The translations under genes and the position numbers were made by a program. Positions 32,440 through 43,045 of a DNA stretch of 64,000 bases are shown here, piece after piece. Position 1 is the stretch's first letter. Each line of letters opens with the position of its first letter. The DNA is taken from assembly GCA_026122225.1 (NCBI GenBank), contig JANEZZ010003061.1, positions 5,628,501-5,692,500 of the forward strand. The letters run 5' to 3'. The DNA comes from Heloderma charlesbogerti (lineage: Eukaryota; Chordata; Lepidosauria; Squamata; Helodermatidae). The notes under the pieces are model-generated. The model saw only the letters and a list, made by a program, of their open reading frames with translations, was not told the DNA's origin and ran no database searches.

Positions 32440-32665
32440 AGGAGAAATTTCCTAATGGTAGGAGCTGTTCAACAGTGGAACCATCTGCCTCCAGAGGAGG
32501 TGCACTCTCCTTTGCTGGAGGCCTTTAACATAGGCTGGGTAGGTATCTGTCAGAGATGCTGTTGTTGCATCTTGCATTGCAGATCCTGCATCCTTGCATT
32601 GCAAATCTGGCAGGCTGGACTAGATGTCCTCTAAGATCCTTTCCAACTATAATTCTATGACTTAT
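32440..32665 (+). mobile_element. CR1 3' end (forward)
   Basis: It contains ttcaacagtggaaccatctg, cctccagaggaggtgcactc and tggactagatgtcctctaag, and ends ccaactataattctatgact, a classic CR1 terminus. It sits between the two parts of a reverse CR1-like copy and may be nested in it. Confidence 0.75.
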
Positions 32666-32689
32666 TTTGGGAATAACTCAATAATTATA

Positions 32690-32850
32690 TATTGTATGAA
32701 GAAGTATTTTATTTTCTCTGTCCTGGAACTCTTGCTAGTCAAATTCATTGGGTGAAGCTAAGCTCCAGTGCTATGAGAGGGCTGGGAGAAAAATATTTAT
32801 CCAACTTGCCTCATTAATCTGTCACAGATAAGAAGTTATTTAAATCTAAG
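32690..32850 (-). mobile_element. CR1-like fragment (reverse), continuation
   Basis: It has gaagaagtattttattttct, ctgtcctggaactcttgcta and gtgctatgagagggctggga, aligning with the second half of the 44594-45150 copy. Confidence 0.5.
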
Positions 32851-33990
32851 GTTCCCAGGACCACATCCAACAGTCGTTCAGCCCAATAATGGATTAGTAT
32901 TGAGACTGGCCTGAGAAGCCCTGCTCGTGAGCCTGCTGTGAAGATCTATAGGTTGGTGGACATGATAGGTAATGAGACAAGTAATCCCTTCTCTCTCCAC
33001 CTGACTAGTTTGTTTCCCAAACTTGAATGGGTGTGTCTGAGACTCACCAGATCAAGAGAAAGACCCTAGTCAGTGATGGATTTAAGGACAGACCCCAGTC
33101 AGTGACAGTGCTTACCTAGTGCTTTGGGCTTCAACAGTTAAAGTATAGGTAGCGGTCCCTGAAACTTCTCTCAAGCCAGACAACATAAAGTTGGTATTAA
33201 AGAACATATATTTATTGCTCAAACAGTCTAAGAAAATAACAAGCTTTAGCTAAGATGAGGCAGATTACAAACATCCCTAAATACACACAAGCTATGATAA
33301 TTAAAAGTATAATGAAAATAATAGCAAGCATACTGTTAGCACAGTAAACTTAGGTTCCTCTCACTCTAAAAGTCAATATCAACGTTTCATAATTACCTAA
33401 ATGGAAGGCATGGTGGGCAAAGCCAGCCTAAGCATGTATGACAGGTGTCTCATTCTTCCAGGATCTCTCTGCTAAGCAAATATAACCCTGATCTATTTAA
33501 CCCTGATCTTTTTAACCCCTACGATGTCGCTGACCTCACCCTTACTTTCAGACCTGGTCGTACCAGCATTCCTATTGTTCTCAATGCAGCCAGGTCTGCC
33601 ACTAACACCAGCAACACCTATATAAGGGCTTTCCTGGTAAGCTAAGCAGCTTACTGCTTTCTCTGCTTGACCGACCCACACATGGCAGCCTTCCTTCATT
33701 TCCAAGAATACAATCCATTACTTATAGTTATCTCACAACAAACACATAGAACTAGTCACGTCCACAAAATACAATAAATTCTTATCAACTCTATATGCAG
33801 TAACACATATTCCTAGACAAAAAGGCTACAGCAGGCCTTTTTGGTGGTGGCTCCATGCTTCTGAAATCCCCCCCCCCCACAGGGAGATACCCATGGCAAG
33901 TAATATATTGACATTTAAGCAGACTAAACTCCTTTTTAATACATAGTGCTCTGCATTATCTTTGCTGCTGTTTTAATGTCATACGGTAGT
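32851..33990. other. No recognised element
   Basis: Mixed-composition sequence without a family that I can name. It includes a poly-C tract near 33869-33879 and a short duplicated ccctgatctatttaa/ccctgatctttttaa pair at about 33486-33517. No supported gene. Confidence 0.4.
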
Positions 33991-33993
33991 ATC

Positions 33994-34180
33994 CAATCCA
34001 ACATTACTGTTAGCATAAATTACGTTGCACTACCCTAAGGCCAATAGTATTTGCTGGCACAACAGGTTTCCAGAGAAAACCCATCAAGCCAGCAAACGCT
34101 ATTGGAGTTTCACTAGAGATCACTTAGGCTAGCACAATGTAATTTACTTGAGCAGGAGTGTTGAATTGGATATTGCCCAT
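33994..34180. repeat. Palindromic element
   Basis: The inner arms ccaatagtatttgctggc (34043-34060) and gccagcaaacgctattgg (34093-34110) are inverted with one mismatch. The outer words gcataaattacgttgcacta and cacaatgtaatttac are also inverted. Confidence 0.65.
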
Positions 34181-34189
34181 AACGTTTTA

Positions 34190-34470
34190 GTTTTAGATTG
34201 TGGTTTTATTGATATCTGATGTATTATGTCTTTGATGTAAGCCAGTTTAGGAGGGTTTTGCCTTGAAAGATGGCACACACATTTTTAAAGTGAATGAATG
34301 AATGAATAAATAAATATTATCAGGTTATTTGGACCAAATAACAAGGCGTAAATTAGATTTTTAAATTTCATGTAGTATTTTAATTTTTTTAAGTTTTAAA
34401 TGGTTTTATTTTGGTACACTGAACTGTAAATGATTAAAAGTGGGATACATAAGCTCTAAAATAAAAATAA
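34190..34470 (+). mobile_element. Two LINE 3' tails in tandem
   Basis: The first ends in an aatgaatgaatgaataaata run at about 34290-34318. The second ends agtgggatacataagctcta with an (AAAAT)n tail at about 34455-34480. Both are non-coding remnants. Confidence 0.45.
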
Positions 34471-34599
34471 AAATAAAAATAACAGCATTAATAATCATTG
34501 AAGTGAGAGGATGGGTGGCGGTGGCTGGGTGTCTTCTCTTAAAGAGAGGTCCACCGTCTCCTTGGGATTATAGGCTCACTAAGTCCAATTCACTGGGCA

Positions 34600-34830
34600 G
34601 ACGTTTCCTTTAAGAATGCATCTGGGCCTCCCCCAACCCACCCCAATGCCATCCAAAGGCCACTGAGCATTTGATTCAATATTGAGCCATTAAGCAATTG
34701 CTCTCCCAAGCCATTAAACAGCAGCCCCTTATAGATAAATAAACAGAAAGGGCAGTAAAACAATTATAGTAAGGACAGTGAAAATGCATTCTATTAGCAG
34801 GAACAAGATAGATGCTACAGCTTCTTTAGC
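34600..34830. promoter_or_regulatory. Candidate conserved non-coding element
   Basis: Repeat-free and rich in homeobox-type words: cattaagcaattg (34688-34700), ccattaaaca and atagataaataaac. About 18.8 kb upstream of PDX1. A candidate from composition and context only. Confidence 0.25.
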
Positions 34831-35483
34831 CCCTGTGAGACCCTGTTCTGCTTTCCACATGGAGAGAGAGAATGTCCTGGAGAAGGAATGTTCAGACTAG
34901 GGTCTAAAACCCAAAGCAGAGGGATTATCCCTATAATGATGAATAATCGTCACTAACAGCGGTGGTGTGGTGGAGGCAGAGCTCACAGGGATGCAGCCCC
35001 AGCATGTCTTTATTAGCAGGGATGCTGACATCATCTGCCACCCCCACAGGCCAGAATCCCCTGTTCTGTCTGAGCTTAGCTGCCCTTCTCATAGTTGCTG
35101 GGGGCTGAATGAATTTAGCCAGCAACCACCTATTGTTCCCTGTTGTAATGCAAAGTCTTTGGGGTGGCTTGGTCTTGAATGGGCATTTATTAAGACCCAT
35201 CCATTTTACAAAACACCTGCTCTTGGTAGAGATAAACCTGTATAATAACAGTCTGGATTGATATGTATCAACACAGCTGCCTGATTTTTTGGACTAGACT
35301 CGGGGGTATTGCTACTGGGACTGTCATGATGAGTGCCTGCACATCAAAATTTACTACCACACCACTGCTAACCAGATCATCTCTACTCCTACCTCTGGTA
35401 TTCCCATGACTGGGGTGCCTGACCAGATTACAGGGTTTAGCTTGCAGAGACTTGGGCTGCCCCCAGACTCCATGGGGCTTGTA

Positions 35484-35965
35484 CAGGGCTGGCCCTACTG
35501 TTAGGGAAAGAGGTGAGGTAGTAGCCTCAGCTGGTGGATGCTGGAGGGGCCAGGAGCATGGGAAGATGCAGAGGAGAGAGCTGCGCTATGCCAACCTGGT
35601 ACTGACATGTGTGGTAAAGGACACTGTTCCTCTGCCAGTGCGGAAACAACACAGTTCAACTTCCTTGCTTTTGTACATGGAATTTTGGGTGAAACCATGT
35701 CCTTTGCCTCAGGCAGCAAAATATGTTGGGCCAGCCAGTGGAGGCTGGTGGCTTCGATGTCAGTGGGGCTGTGAATCTGCTCTGGGTTTCAGCCAGAACC
35801 AGTCAGAACTCTAAAGGGGTATCTAAGGTGCTGAACCTATTTTGGGGATTGAGTCCAGCACCTTGGATAGCTCCTATAGAGTTCCGACTGGTTTTGACCA
35901 AAACCCAGAGCAGATTTACCGCCCCCTGCCATCAGAGCCACCAGCCTCCACTGGGGCCAGCCCTG
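35484..35965. mobile_element. TIR element 'CAGGGCTGGCCC', interrupted by a hAT MITE
   Basis: The left end CAGGGCTGGCCCTACTGTTAG and, after the MITE, the right end GGGCCAGCCCTG are inverted. Inner words are gcctcagctggtggatgctg and ctcaggcagcaaaatatgtt. Related copies lie at 40251-40535, 58476-58803 and 61427-61690. The MITE at 35736-35953 landed in its right terminal repeat. Confidence 0.65.
35736..35953. mobile_element. hAT-type MITE with perfect 8-bp duplication
   Basis: A 218-bp foldback begins CAGTGGAGGCTGGTGGC and ends GCCTCCACTG. gggccagc is repeated exactly at 35728-35735 and 35954-35961. It is the best-preserved copy of the family also found at the PDX1 promoter (16163-16362). Confidence 0.93.
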
Positions 35966-36089
35966 GAATATAACAGTGAAGCAGAAAGAGTGAGAAGAGA
36001 AGAAATCTCTCTTAATACTGCCAGACATCTTTTCATTGAAAGCTACTAAAATTATCAAGGGGCTGGAGCAATTTCCACATGAAGGAGAG

Positions 36090-36485
36090 CTTACAACAGG
36101 CTAGGAAACTTTTGGGGCCTGTGGGCACATTTGGCAATTTGAGGAACTGTCCCGAGCACCACCACTAAGTGGGTGCACTGCAGATGAAAGTGTCAGCCTG
36201 CAGCCACCTGCCATCTTCCTTACCTGCAGCCACCTGCCATCTTCTTTTCCTAAGAACGTCTCTGAGCCCCACGTGTGGCCCAGAGGCATTAATGGGAAAA
36301 AAAAATGGCAGCAGCTAGGGGCCCTCACTTTGCTTCGATGTGATCCCAGCTGCCAAAAGAACAAAAGACACTTTATTATTAAAAAAGAAAAAGTAGGAGG
36401 GGTCAGGCATCTCAGTGGGCACCAAGAAATGTGTCCAAGGGTACACCAATGCCCATGGGTGCCACGTTGCCTACCTCTGGGTTAC
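36090..36485. mobile_element. Non-autonomous hAT-like element
   Basis: The left end has aggaaacttttggggcctgt and gggcacatttggcaattt. The right end has caccaatgcccatgggtgcc and acgttgcctacctctgg. Same family as 19805-20312, with internal duplication of ctgcagccacctgccatctt at about 36197-36243. Confidence 0.5.
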
Positions 36486-36700
36486 AATGTCTTTTTAGCT
36501 TAGAAAAAAGGCAAGTAAGTGGAGGGCATGACAGAGGTGTACTAAATTATGCATGGCATAGAGAAAGTGGATAGGGAGGCATTTTTCTCCTTCTGTCATA
36601 ATACTAGAACCCAAAGGGGGTAACCCATGAAGCTGATTGGGTGGGAGATTTAGGACAGATAACAGGAAGCACTTATACATACATCACATGGTTTAACTAT

Positions 36701-37011
36701 GGTATTCACTTCTATAAGATGTAGTGATGGCCAACAGTTTGGATGGTAAAATGGGCTTAGACAAATTCCTGGAGGAGAAGGCAATCAATGACTACTAGTT
36801 CTGATGGCTATATGCTCCCTCCAGTATCAGGGGCAGTATGCCTACAAACTCCAGTTGCTGGGGAACATGGGTGGGAGGGTGCTGTTGCACTCATATCCTG
36901 CGTGTGGGTTTCCTGTGGGCAGCTGGTTGGCCACTGTGTGAACAGAATGCTGGACTAGATAGACCCTTGGACTCATCCAGCATGACTCTTCCTATATTCT
37001 TATATTCTTAA
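36701..37011 (+). mobile_element. CR1-like LINE 3' end (forward)
   Basis: It contains agatgtagtgatggccaaca, acaaattcctggaggagaag, gttgctggggaacatgggtg and gaatgctggactagatagac, ending in cctatattcttatattctta, a short terminal tandem repeat typical of CR1-type elements. Confidence 0.8.
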
Positions 37012-37074
37012 GGCATGCGATTTGATGGATTTTATGTATAGTTTAGGTTGTAGCAATGGTAAGAACAGACCACG

Positions 37075-37980
37075 GAACAACGGACTGGTTTAACATTGGG
37101 AAAGGAGTACGGCAGGGTTGTATACTCTCACGCTACCTATTCAACCTGTATGCAGAACACATCATGTGACGTGCTGGGCTTGATGAAGCCAAGGCTGGAG
37201 TTGAAATCGCTGGAAGAAACATTAACAATCTCAGAGATGCAGATGATACCACTTTGATGGCTGAAAGGGAGAAGGAGCTGAGGAACCTCATGACAAAGGT
37301 GAAAGACGAAAGTGCAAAAGCTGCGTTGCAGTTCAACCTCATAAAAACCAAGATTATGGCAACCAGCTTGATGGATAACTGGCAAATAGAGGGAGAAAAC
37401 GTGGAGGCAGTGACAGACTTTGTCTTTCTAGGTGCAAAGATTACCACAGACGCTGACCACAGCCAGGAAATAAGAAGATGTTTACTTCTTGGGAGGACAG
37501 CAATGACAAATCTTGATAAAATAGTGAAGAGCAGAGACATCACACTGATAACAAAGGTCCGCATAGTGAAAGCAATGGTGTTCCCCATAGTAACCTATGG
37601 CTGCGAGAGCTGGACCATAAGGAAGGCTGAGCGAAGGAAGATAGATGCTTTTGAACTGTGGTGCTGGAGGAAAATTCTGAGAGTGCCTTGGACTGCAAGA
37701 AGATCAAGCCAGTCCATACTCCAGGAAATAAAGCCAGACTGCTCACTTGAGGGAATGATCTTAAAGGCAAAACTGAAGTACTTGGGCCACATAATGAGAA
37801 GACAGGATACCCTGGTGAAGATGCCGATGCTAGGGAAAGTGGAAGGCAAAAGGAAGAGGGGCCGACCAAGGGCATGATGGATGGATGATATTCTGGAGGT
37901 GACGGACTCAACCTTGGGGGAGCTGGGGGTGGCGATGGCCGAGAGGAAGCTCTGGCGTGGGCTGGTCCATGAAGTTATGA
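37075..37980 (+). pseudogene. Reverse transcriptase C-terminal part of the second RTE family, broken
   Basis: After GKGVRQGCILS-like codons at about 37095-37130 there is an in-frame TGA at 37166-37168 (cacatcatgtgacgt) where the related copy also has decay. The catalytic box reads ADDTTLM-like at 37230-37258. An open frame from 37254 to 37877 covers the linker and C-terminal domain and ends at a TGA after GRPRA, where the family continues WMDDILEV. No intact product is expected. Confidence 0.8.
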
Positions 37981-37986
37981 AGAGTC

Positions 37987-38132
37987 TTGAGCAGAGGCTT
38001 ACGCATTGAGCAGGGGATTATGCATTGAGCAGGTTCTGCATTGAGCATTGAGCAGGGGCTTACGCATTGAGCAAGGGCTTGGACTCGATGGCCTTGTAGT
38101 CCCCTTCCAACCCTACTATTCTATGATTATAT
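37987..38132 (+). mobile_element. CR1 tail nested in the RTE 3' end
   Basis: The RTE reads aagagtc before and gagttggaagcgactg after; in the related copy aagagtcggaagcgactg is continuous. The insert ends cttggactcgatggccttgt with tccaaccctactattctatg, a CR1 terminus. It also holds three to four imperfect gcattgagcagg units. A gagt[c/t] duplication flanks it. Confidence 0.75.
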
Positions 38133-38489
38133 GAGTTGGAAGCGACTGAACAAATAAACAACAACAGGTTGTGTCATTCATTTATTAGATGTGTATATTG
38201 CTTCACACAACCAAAAGGAGCCCTGAAGCAATTCACAATTCATAGGCAAGGTAGCTGATCTACCAGTTATTCTAGCAGACTTCACCAATCTGGTGGCATC
38301 CAGATGTGTTGGAGTCCAAATTCCATCATCCCAGCCAGCATGATACACTGCAAATGTATAGGAGCATCTAAGGCATCTAACAGAAGCTTGTTGCCTTCTG
38401 CTGCAAGTAGACCTTTCTCCAACTTTCCCACCCTCCCTCCTATCTCCACTAAGTAATGTGGTGTGGCAGGGTCCAGGGGAGGATCCCAG

Positions 38490-38578
38490 TTGCATCAGAT
38501 CCAATGTTGTTTTTATGTATTTTATTGTTGTGAGCCACCTTGGGAGGGCTTCTGTCCTGAAAGGCAGACAAGAAACAT

Positions 38579-38619
<41 letters not shown>

Positions 38620-38625
38620 ATAAAT
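38490..38625 (+). mobile_element. LINE 3' tail ending in (ACT)n
   Basis: It reads ttattgttgtgagccacctt, gggagggcttctgtcctgaa and aggcagacaagaaac, then about 13 ACT units (38579-38618). The trinucleotide run is probably the LINE's own 3' microsatellite. Confidence 0.65.
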
Positions 38626-38791
38626 CCTAGAAGCCTCTGGGTCATGTTACCAACTCTTGGTCTTTCTCTGGATTACTTTTGGACCAGATAGGGTTTACAG
38701 ATTATTTGGAGTCCAATACAAAACGAATCTCAAGGGACTAAACTCAAAACACTGCAGAGCATCCAAATCAAGTAATTCCAAGGTTTCCCAG

Positions 38792-39580
38792 CAGTGGTGC
38801 AGTGAGGGCTGGACTTTGGGGCCAAAGCCCTGGGCCCCTGGAGGCCCCCCCCCCGACAGATGATGGGACAGTGGCAAACTGGGCCAGCATCAGCACCTGG
38901 GCTGGCATGTGCATGTGTGGCCCGCCAGGGCTGGCACTGCTTATCACAGCATCCTTTATCTTCTTCTTTTTAAATTTTGGACTTTTCTACATTGGGCATT
39001 TATTGCGAGCTCATTATTCCCTACTCACAGTTGTTTATGGGTTCTTTAGGTGACGTTGTGACCCTCCAGTTTTGCTTCTGTGCCTAACCAGCACTTTCAG
39101 CAAGTTTTTTTTAGAGCAGGGAAAATGTGGCATTTAATTATGAAAGTGAAAGAAAGTGCAATTTCCTCTTGTGTATTTGCACTATTCTTCTATACTGCAG
39201 TGCCACCTAGTTAGGTAGTGGAAAAGCAGGAAAGGAAATGTTCCTCATGTAGTGCTTGGATCTCAATTCTGCAACAAAATCAAAAGTAGATGCAGCAGAT
39301 TAACAGCTGACTAACAGCCTCACATGGAAAACCTCTTTATAGTCAGGGGGCAGAAAGTGCACCCATTCAGAGTATTTCTTCTTTTATCAGGGATAGCAAA
39401 TTGTTTTGTTTGGTTTCGCTCTAATGTATCAGTAGTCTAGAAGCAGTCGTAAAGCATGGAATGCAGTGGGAAGAGAAGAGAAAGATTAATTGTGTACAGC
39501 TAAAGTAATAGCCATCAAAAGGGGCAGGGAAGCATAAGACAATTTAGCCCAGGGTCTAAAATTACCTAGCTGCACCACTG
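38792..39580. mobile_element. 789-bp non-autonomous hAT element with perfect 8-bp duplication
   Basis: The ends CAGTGGTGCAG and CTGCACCACTG are inverted. tttcccag is repeated exactly at 38784-38791 and 39581-39588. The interior has tttggggccaaagccctggg near the left and gcccagggtctaaaattacc near the right, and no transposase frame. Related pieces lie at 46028-46438 and 53140-53400. Confidence 0.9.
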
Positions 39581-40082
39581 TTTCCCAGCATTGCTAGTGT
39601 GAATGTTTTTGCCACTGCAGCATTGCACTAGTGCAAAAAGGTATCCTAGGTCCCAATATCAGCATAACAGTTTAACATGGCACCTCTTTTATATCCCTTC
39701 TCTGCCCATACCTGACTCATGCAAGATGCTGCATAGCTCAACTACTTTGATGCAGTTGCATTTCCCTGAATTCTATGTTTCACAATAGTACACTGATGAA
39801 AGAGCCTTTCACCTGATAATCATCTCGTACCATTTTATTTATTTTTTTTGGCTCAGCAAAACAGACCACTAGATTGAGCTATTAGAAATTAACTTTATAA
39901 TGTGGAGGTTGGGGTACTTCCTGAGAGAAATGAATAATATCCCCATAGAAATCTACATAGTCCATGGCTTTGTACCTTTAGTTTCAGTAAGAATCAAAGC
40001 AAAAGTTCAAATTGGGACTATTGCTTTCATGGCTACCATTGTATTTCTCTCACACATGACCCAGCTGTACTATATTTTGAAG

Positions 40083-40222
40083 CAGGGGTGGGCAACTTGC
40101 GGCCCTCCAGATGTTTCGGCTTACAACTCCCATGATCCCTCACCACTGACTAATGCTGGCTAGGGCTGATGGGAGTTGTAGGCCAAAACATCCAGAGAGC
40201 AACAAGTTACCCATCTCTGTTT
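40083..40222. mobile_element. Foldback hAT-like MITE
   Basis: The left arm has gcaggggtgggcaacttgcg, gccctccagatgtttcgg and ttacaactcccatgatccct. The right arm has gatgggagttgtaggccaaa and aacaagttacccatctctg. Best parallel is 52531-52665. Confidence 0.75.
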
Positions 40223-40250
40223 TAAGGGAAAGAGACTTACACTGTAATCC

Positions 40251-40535
40251 CAGCAGCGCCAGCCCTATCATTAGCTAAGTGAGGTGGGTGCCTCAGGTGG
40301 CAAATACTGGAAGGTGGCAGCAAGGCTTTGGAGGAGAAACCTGTGCACCACACGAGCTGCTCTGCACCTCCTAAGCAAGCCTGCTGCCTTCAGGTGTGGT
40401 GGAGAATGCTGGCCCATAGTCATTGCTGAAGAAAAATTTAACGGCTGGGCTGGTTACCATTTGTACATGGAATGGGAAGTGACACTACCTTGTTCTTCAC
40501 CTCAGGAGCAAAATACCTTGGCCCAGCCCAGAATC
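40251..40535. mobile_element. TIR element of the 'CAGGGCTGGCCC' family
   Basis: The left end is gcgccagccctatcattagc with gggtgcctcaggtggcaaat. The right end is cacctcaggagcaaaatacc with ttggcccagccca. The middle shares tgctggcccatagtcattgc with 58476-58803. Confidence 0.6.
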
Positions 40536-40799
40536 CTAGAACTTGAAGTAAACCCCACTGAGTTCAATGGAACATCCCGGTAAGTGAGTATTGGACTGCA
40601 GATTGAAATGCTGGTGAAAGTCACATATCAGCTATCAACAATCAAAGGATAGAACTTCAACAAAGTCCACAGTTTTGCTTTTGGGTTTTATGAAACTGGA
40701 AAAGTCTGCTACCACTAAAGAGAACAGAACTCCATGAAATCCCCATTATAATAGCAAAGAAGGCCTTTGGGGATGAAAAGGTGTCTTTACTACCAACAG

Positions 40800-41280
40800 T
40801 AGGGTTTGCCCTTACAAGTGCAACCAATCACCTTGGTATCTCCCAGACATTGTTAACAGGTGATTGTGGCTGTGAAGTTCTTGTAAACACTGCTTACTGC
40901 ATAAATCCCCTCTGTCATTTTCACCTGAGCTGTTCTCTCTGAAATGTCGTCCATGAAGAGCTGATGGTGACACATTTCCTGCGGGAGTGACTTTCACACA
41001 AAGCAAAGCCAGACAAACAGAGAGAGGGCAATAAAAAGCAAGGTAAATTGATTCTTCTCCCAGGGAGCACCATTAGCTGGTGTCCTAATGTGAGACACTC
41101 TCTCTAATGAGCATTTCTAAGTAGAACAAACAGTTTCCTTTAAAAGTACATGAATTTTATATGATTTACAGCTAATTCTCTTTAATTCTGCCTGCATGAG
41201 CAGGTGATAAGGGAATGTGAAGCCAGTTAACAGCAGTGAAAGCTCAGGAGGAAAAAGAGCTTTTGTGTTTTATTTTCAAA
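40800..41280. promoter_or_regulatory. Candidate conserved non-coding element
   Basis: About 480 bp free of any recognised repeat. It has the FOX-type word gtaaaca (40883-40889), ttaacaggtgattg, several TAAT cores (cattagctgg, tcctaatg, ctctaatgag) and caataaa. About 25 kb upstream of PDX1, between PDX1 and the expected position of GSX1. The complexity and motif density resemble developmental enhancers; conservation was not tested. Confidence 0.35.
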
Positions 41281-41372
41281 CCCAGTATCCAGGCATTGGG
41301 TAAATCAAAATGGCATGGTGTTCTGGGAGTCATAACAAGCACTTCTTTAATACACTGGTAATTGGGTTTATC

Positions 41373-41508
41373 CAGTGGAGGCTGGTGGCTCCAATGTCAG
41401 TGGGTGGTAAATCCGCTCCCGGGGTCAGTCAGAACTCTAAAGGAGCTATCCAAGGTCCTGAATCTATTTGGAAGATAGGGTTTAGTACCTTGGATAACTC
41501 CTTTAGGG
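41373..41508. mobile_element. Half copy of the CAGTGGAGGCTGG hAT MITE
   Basis: It starts CAGTGGAGGCTGGTGGC, passes through the centre and stops at ctcctttag, where another repeat (gcaatcctatggccactag) begins. The right terminus is lost. Confidence 0.8.
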
Positions 41509-41600
41509 AGCAATCCTATGGCCACTAGTCAGCGGCTAGACAGCCATAGGATATGTGGTTTTCTGGGAACCAACCTTGGAGCCCACACTCCGAGGTCAGT
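41509..41600. repeat. Decayed foldback repeat
   Basis: caatcctatggccacta and tagacagccataggat are inverted with mismatches. It begins exactly where the half MITE ends, so it probably inserted there or marks a deletion joint. Confidence 0.4.
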
Positions 41601-42589
41601 TCCGGAGAATCAACCTCTCCCGCCCCGCTTCCATGCTGCCTTGCAGGCAGCGTGGAACAGCCCTTCACTCCACACTCAGAAGAGGAGCACAGAGCAGCCA
41701 AAATGGTGCATTCCTGGGGCATTCCGGGGCAGGGAAGGCAGAAATGTCTAACAGCAATCTCCAGTAACCATCACCTCTAACAACACTCTTTCACACAATG
41801 AAACAAATGCAGGCTGATCTCTCCAGTATATACAGTACCCCCCCCCCCGCCCCACCACCACTCTCGCTGATTGGAGACTGCTGGGTTAAGTTCATCCCTA
41901 ATCTGGCAACTAGAGTTGTAATTCGCCAAAGTTTACTCCTCCTCCTCCTCTCCCGGTCCCTGATGTTTCACAAGTTGATACATTTAGAGACAGGCTGTAT
42001 GGGCTTCAGAAGGCAACAGAATAGCTCTGACTCTTCGAGGTGGATTTAGGCACTGCAGCCATGACCCACTTCGCTTTGGACTGCCTTGGTGCTGGTTTGA
42101 TCTGCTTCAGATCTCACTAAGGCATCCCCAAAGCACCCTGATTCACTTTAGTATTCAGATTCATCACCGAAGCAATGCACAGCCGACAGCATTGAGCTGA
42201 GTGATACAAAAGGCATTAAGAGAAAATAAACATTGCAAAAACACAAGTTTCTCTACCCTAGCTGCACTTAGACTTCTCCAGGCTGCTTCTTCATGCTCTT
42301 TCTTCATGCTCTGGTCTTCCTCTCTCCCTTTCACTGGCTCTCAATCCCTTTTTATCCCCTCCTTCCCCAAAACTGAAAGTACTGTTTAAACCTGGAGAAA
42401 CGACACCTAACTCAGGAAAATGAAGCTTAACCAGGGGATTAAACTGCTCTTCTCAGGGTTACACCCTCCCAGCACCACCCCCCCAGGCCTCTGGCCTGAC
42501 CTTGTCTCTGTAGGCCTCAAACCTTCACAATTGTGCAATCATATTTGGTTACAATTCAATGTGTTGGTGCTGACCTTAAAAGCCCTAAA

Positions 42590-42660
42590 GGTGCGATCTT
42601 ACGCATGTTTCAACAGAAAAAGAAGTCCTACACTTCCAGCATTCCCCAGCCTGGCTTCTT
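42590..42660. repeat. Half copy of the 'aggtgcgatc' palindromic MITE
   Basis: It reads aaggtgcgatcttacgcatg, agaaaaagaagtcctacact and tccagcattccccagcctgg, one arm of the 43046-43181 family. Confidence 0.6.
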
Positions 42661-42699
42661 CTCTGGGTGCCCACTACTCACAGTGGTGTGGCAAGTAAC

Positions 42700-43045
42700 T
42701 AATGTGGAAAGAGCCTTCTCCATGGTGGCCCCCCCATCTATGGAATGCACTTCCCTGGGAGATCCACTGGTGCCTTAATATTATTTATGTATTATTTATT
42801 AGATTGATTAGCCACTGATGCCAGGCCAAGACCTCCTCCTTCCAGCAAGCATTTAAACATTAATTTGTTGGTTTTATTATCAGTTTTACTGCTGGCTCTT
42901 TAATTTTTAAAATGTTTATATCTTAAGATTTTAGTATTTTTGTTGGCTGCATTATTATTTTGGTTGCCATCTCATCATCACTTTGGGTTTTTATGACTGT
43001 AAACCACCTTGAGGGCATTTGTCAGTTGGGCAGCATAGAAATCAA
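42700..43045 (+). mobile_element. L2-like LINE 3' UTR (forward)
   Basis: It contains gagccttctccatggtggcc, tatggaatgcacttccctgg, gccaagacctcctccttcca and tgactgtaaaccaccttgag, ending cagcatagaaatcaaa. This is the L2/CR1-type layout, also seen reversed at 59188-59582. Confidence 0.7.

Larger units (their letters stand above)
37050..38166 (+). mobile_element. RTE/BovB-clade LINE, second family, 5'-truncated
   Basis: This copy begins in the reverse-transcriptase region and ends ggaagcgactgaacaaataa followed by acaac repeats. It is related to BovB, but its consistent differences (SLMDNWQIEGENVEAVTDF, RKILRVPW, IKPDCSLEGMIL, GHIMRRQDTL, GKRKRGRPRA) mark a separate family shared with 55443-57207. 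A CR1 fragment interrupts its tail. Confidence 0.88.

Noticed and set aside
37133..37911. Minus-strand frames of 151 and 123 codons
   Set aside because: Antisense of the RTE reverse-transcriptase frame on the plus strand.
38178..38645. 155-codon minus-strand frame with a poly-Ser run
   Set aside because: The Ser run is the (ACT)n microsatellite of a LINE tail read on the other strand.
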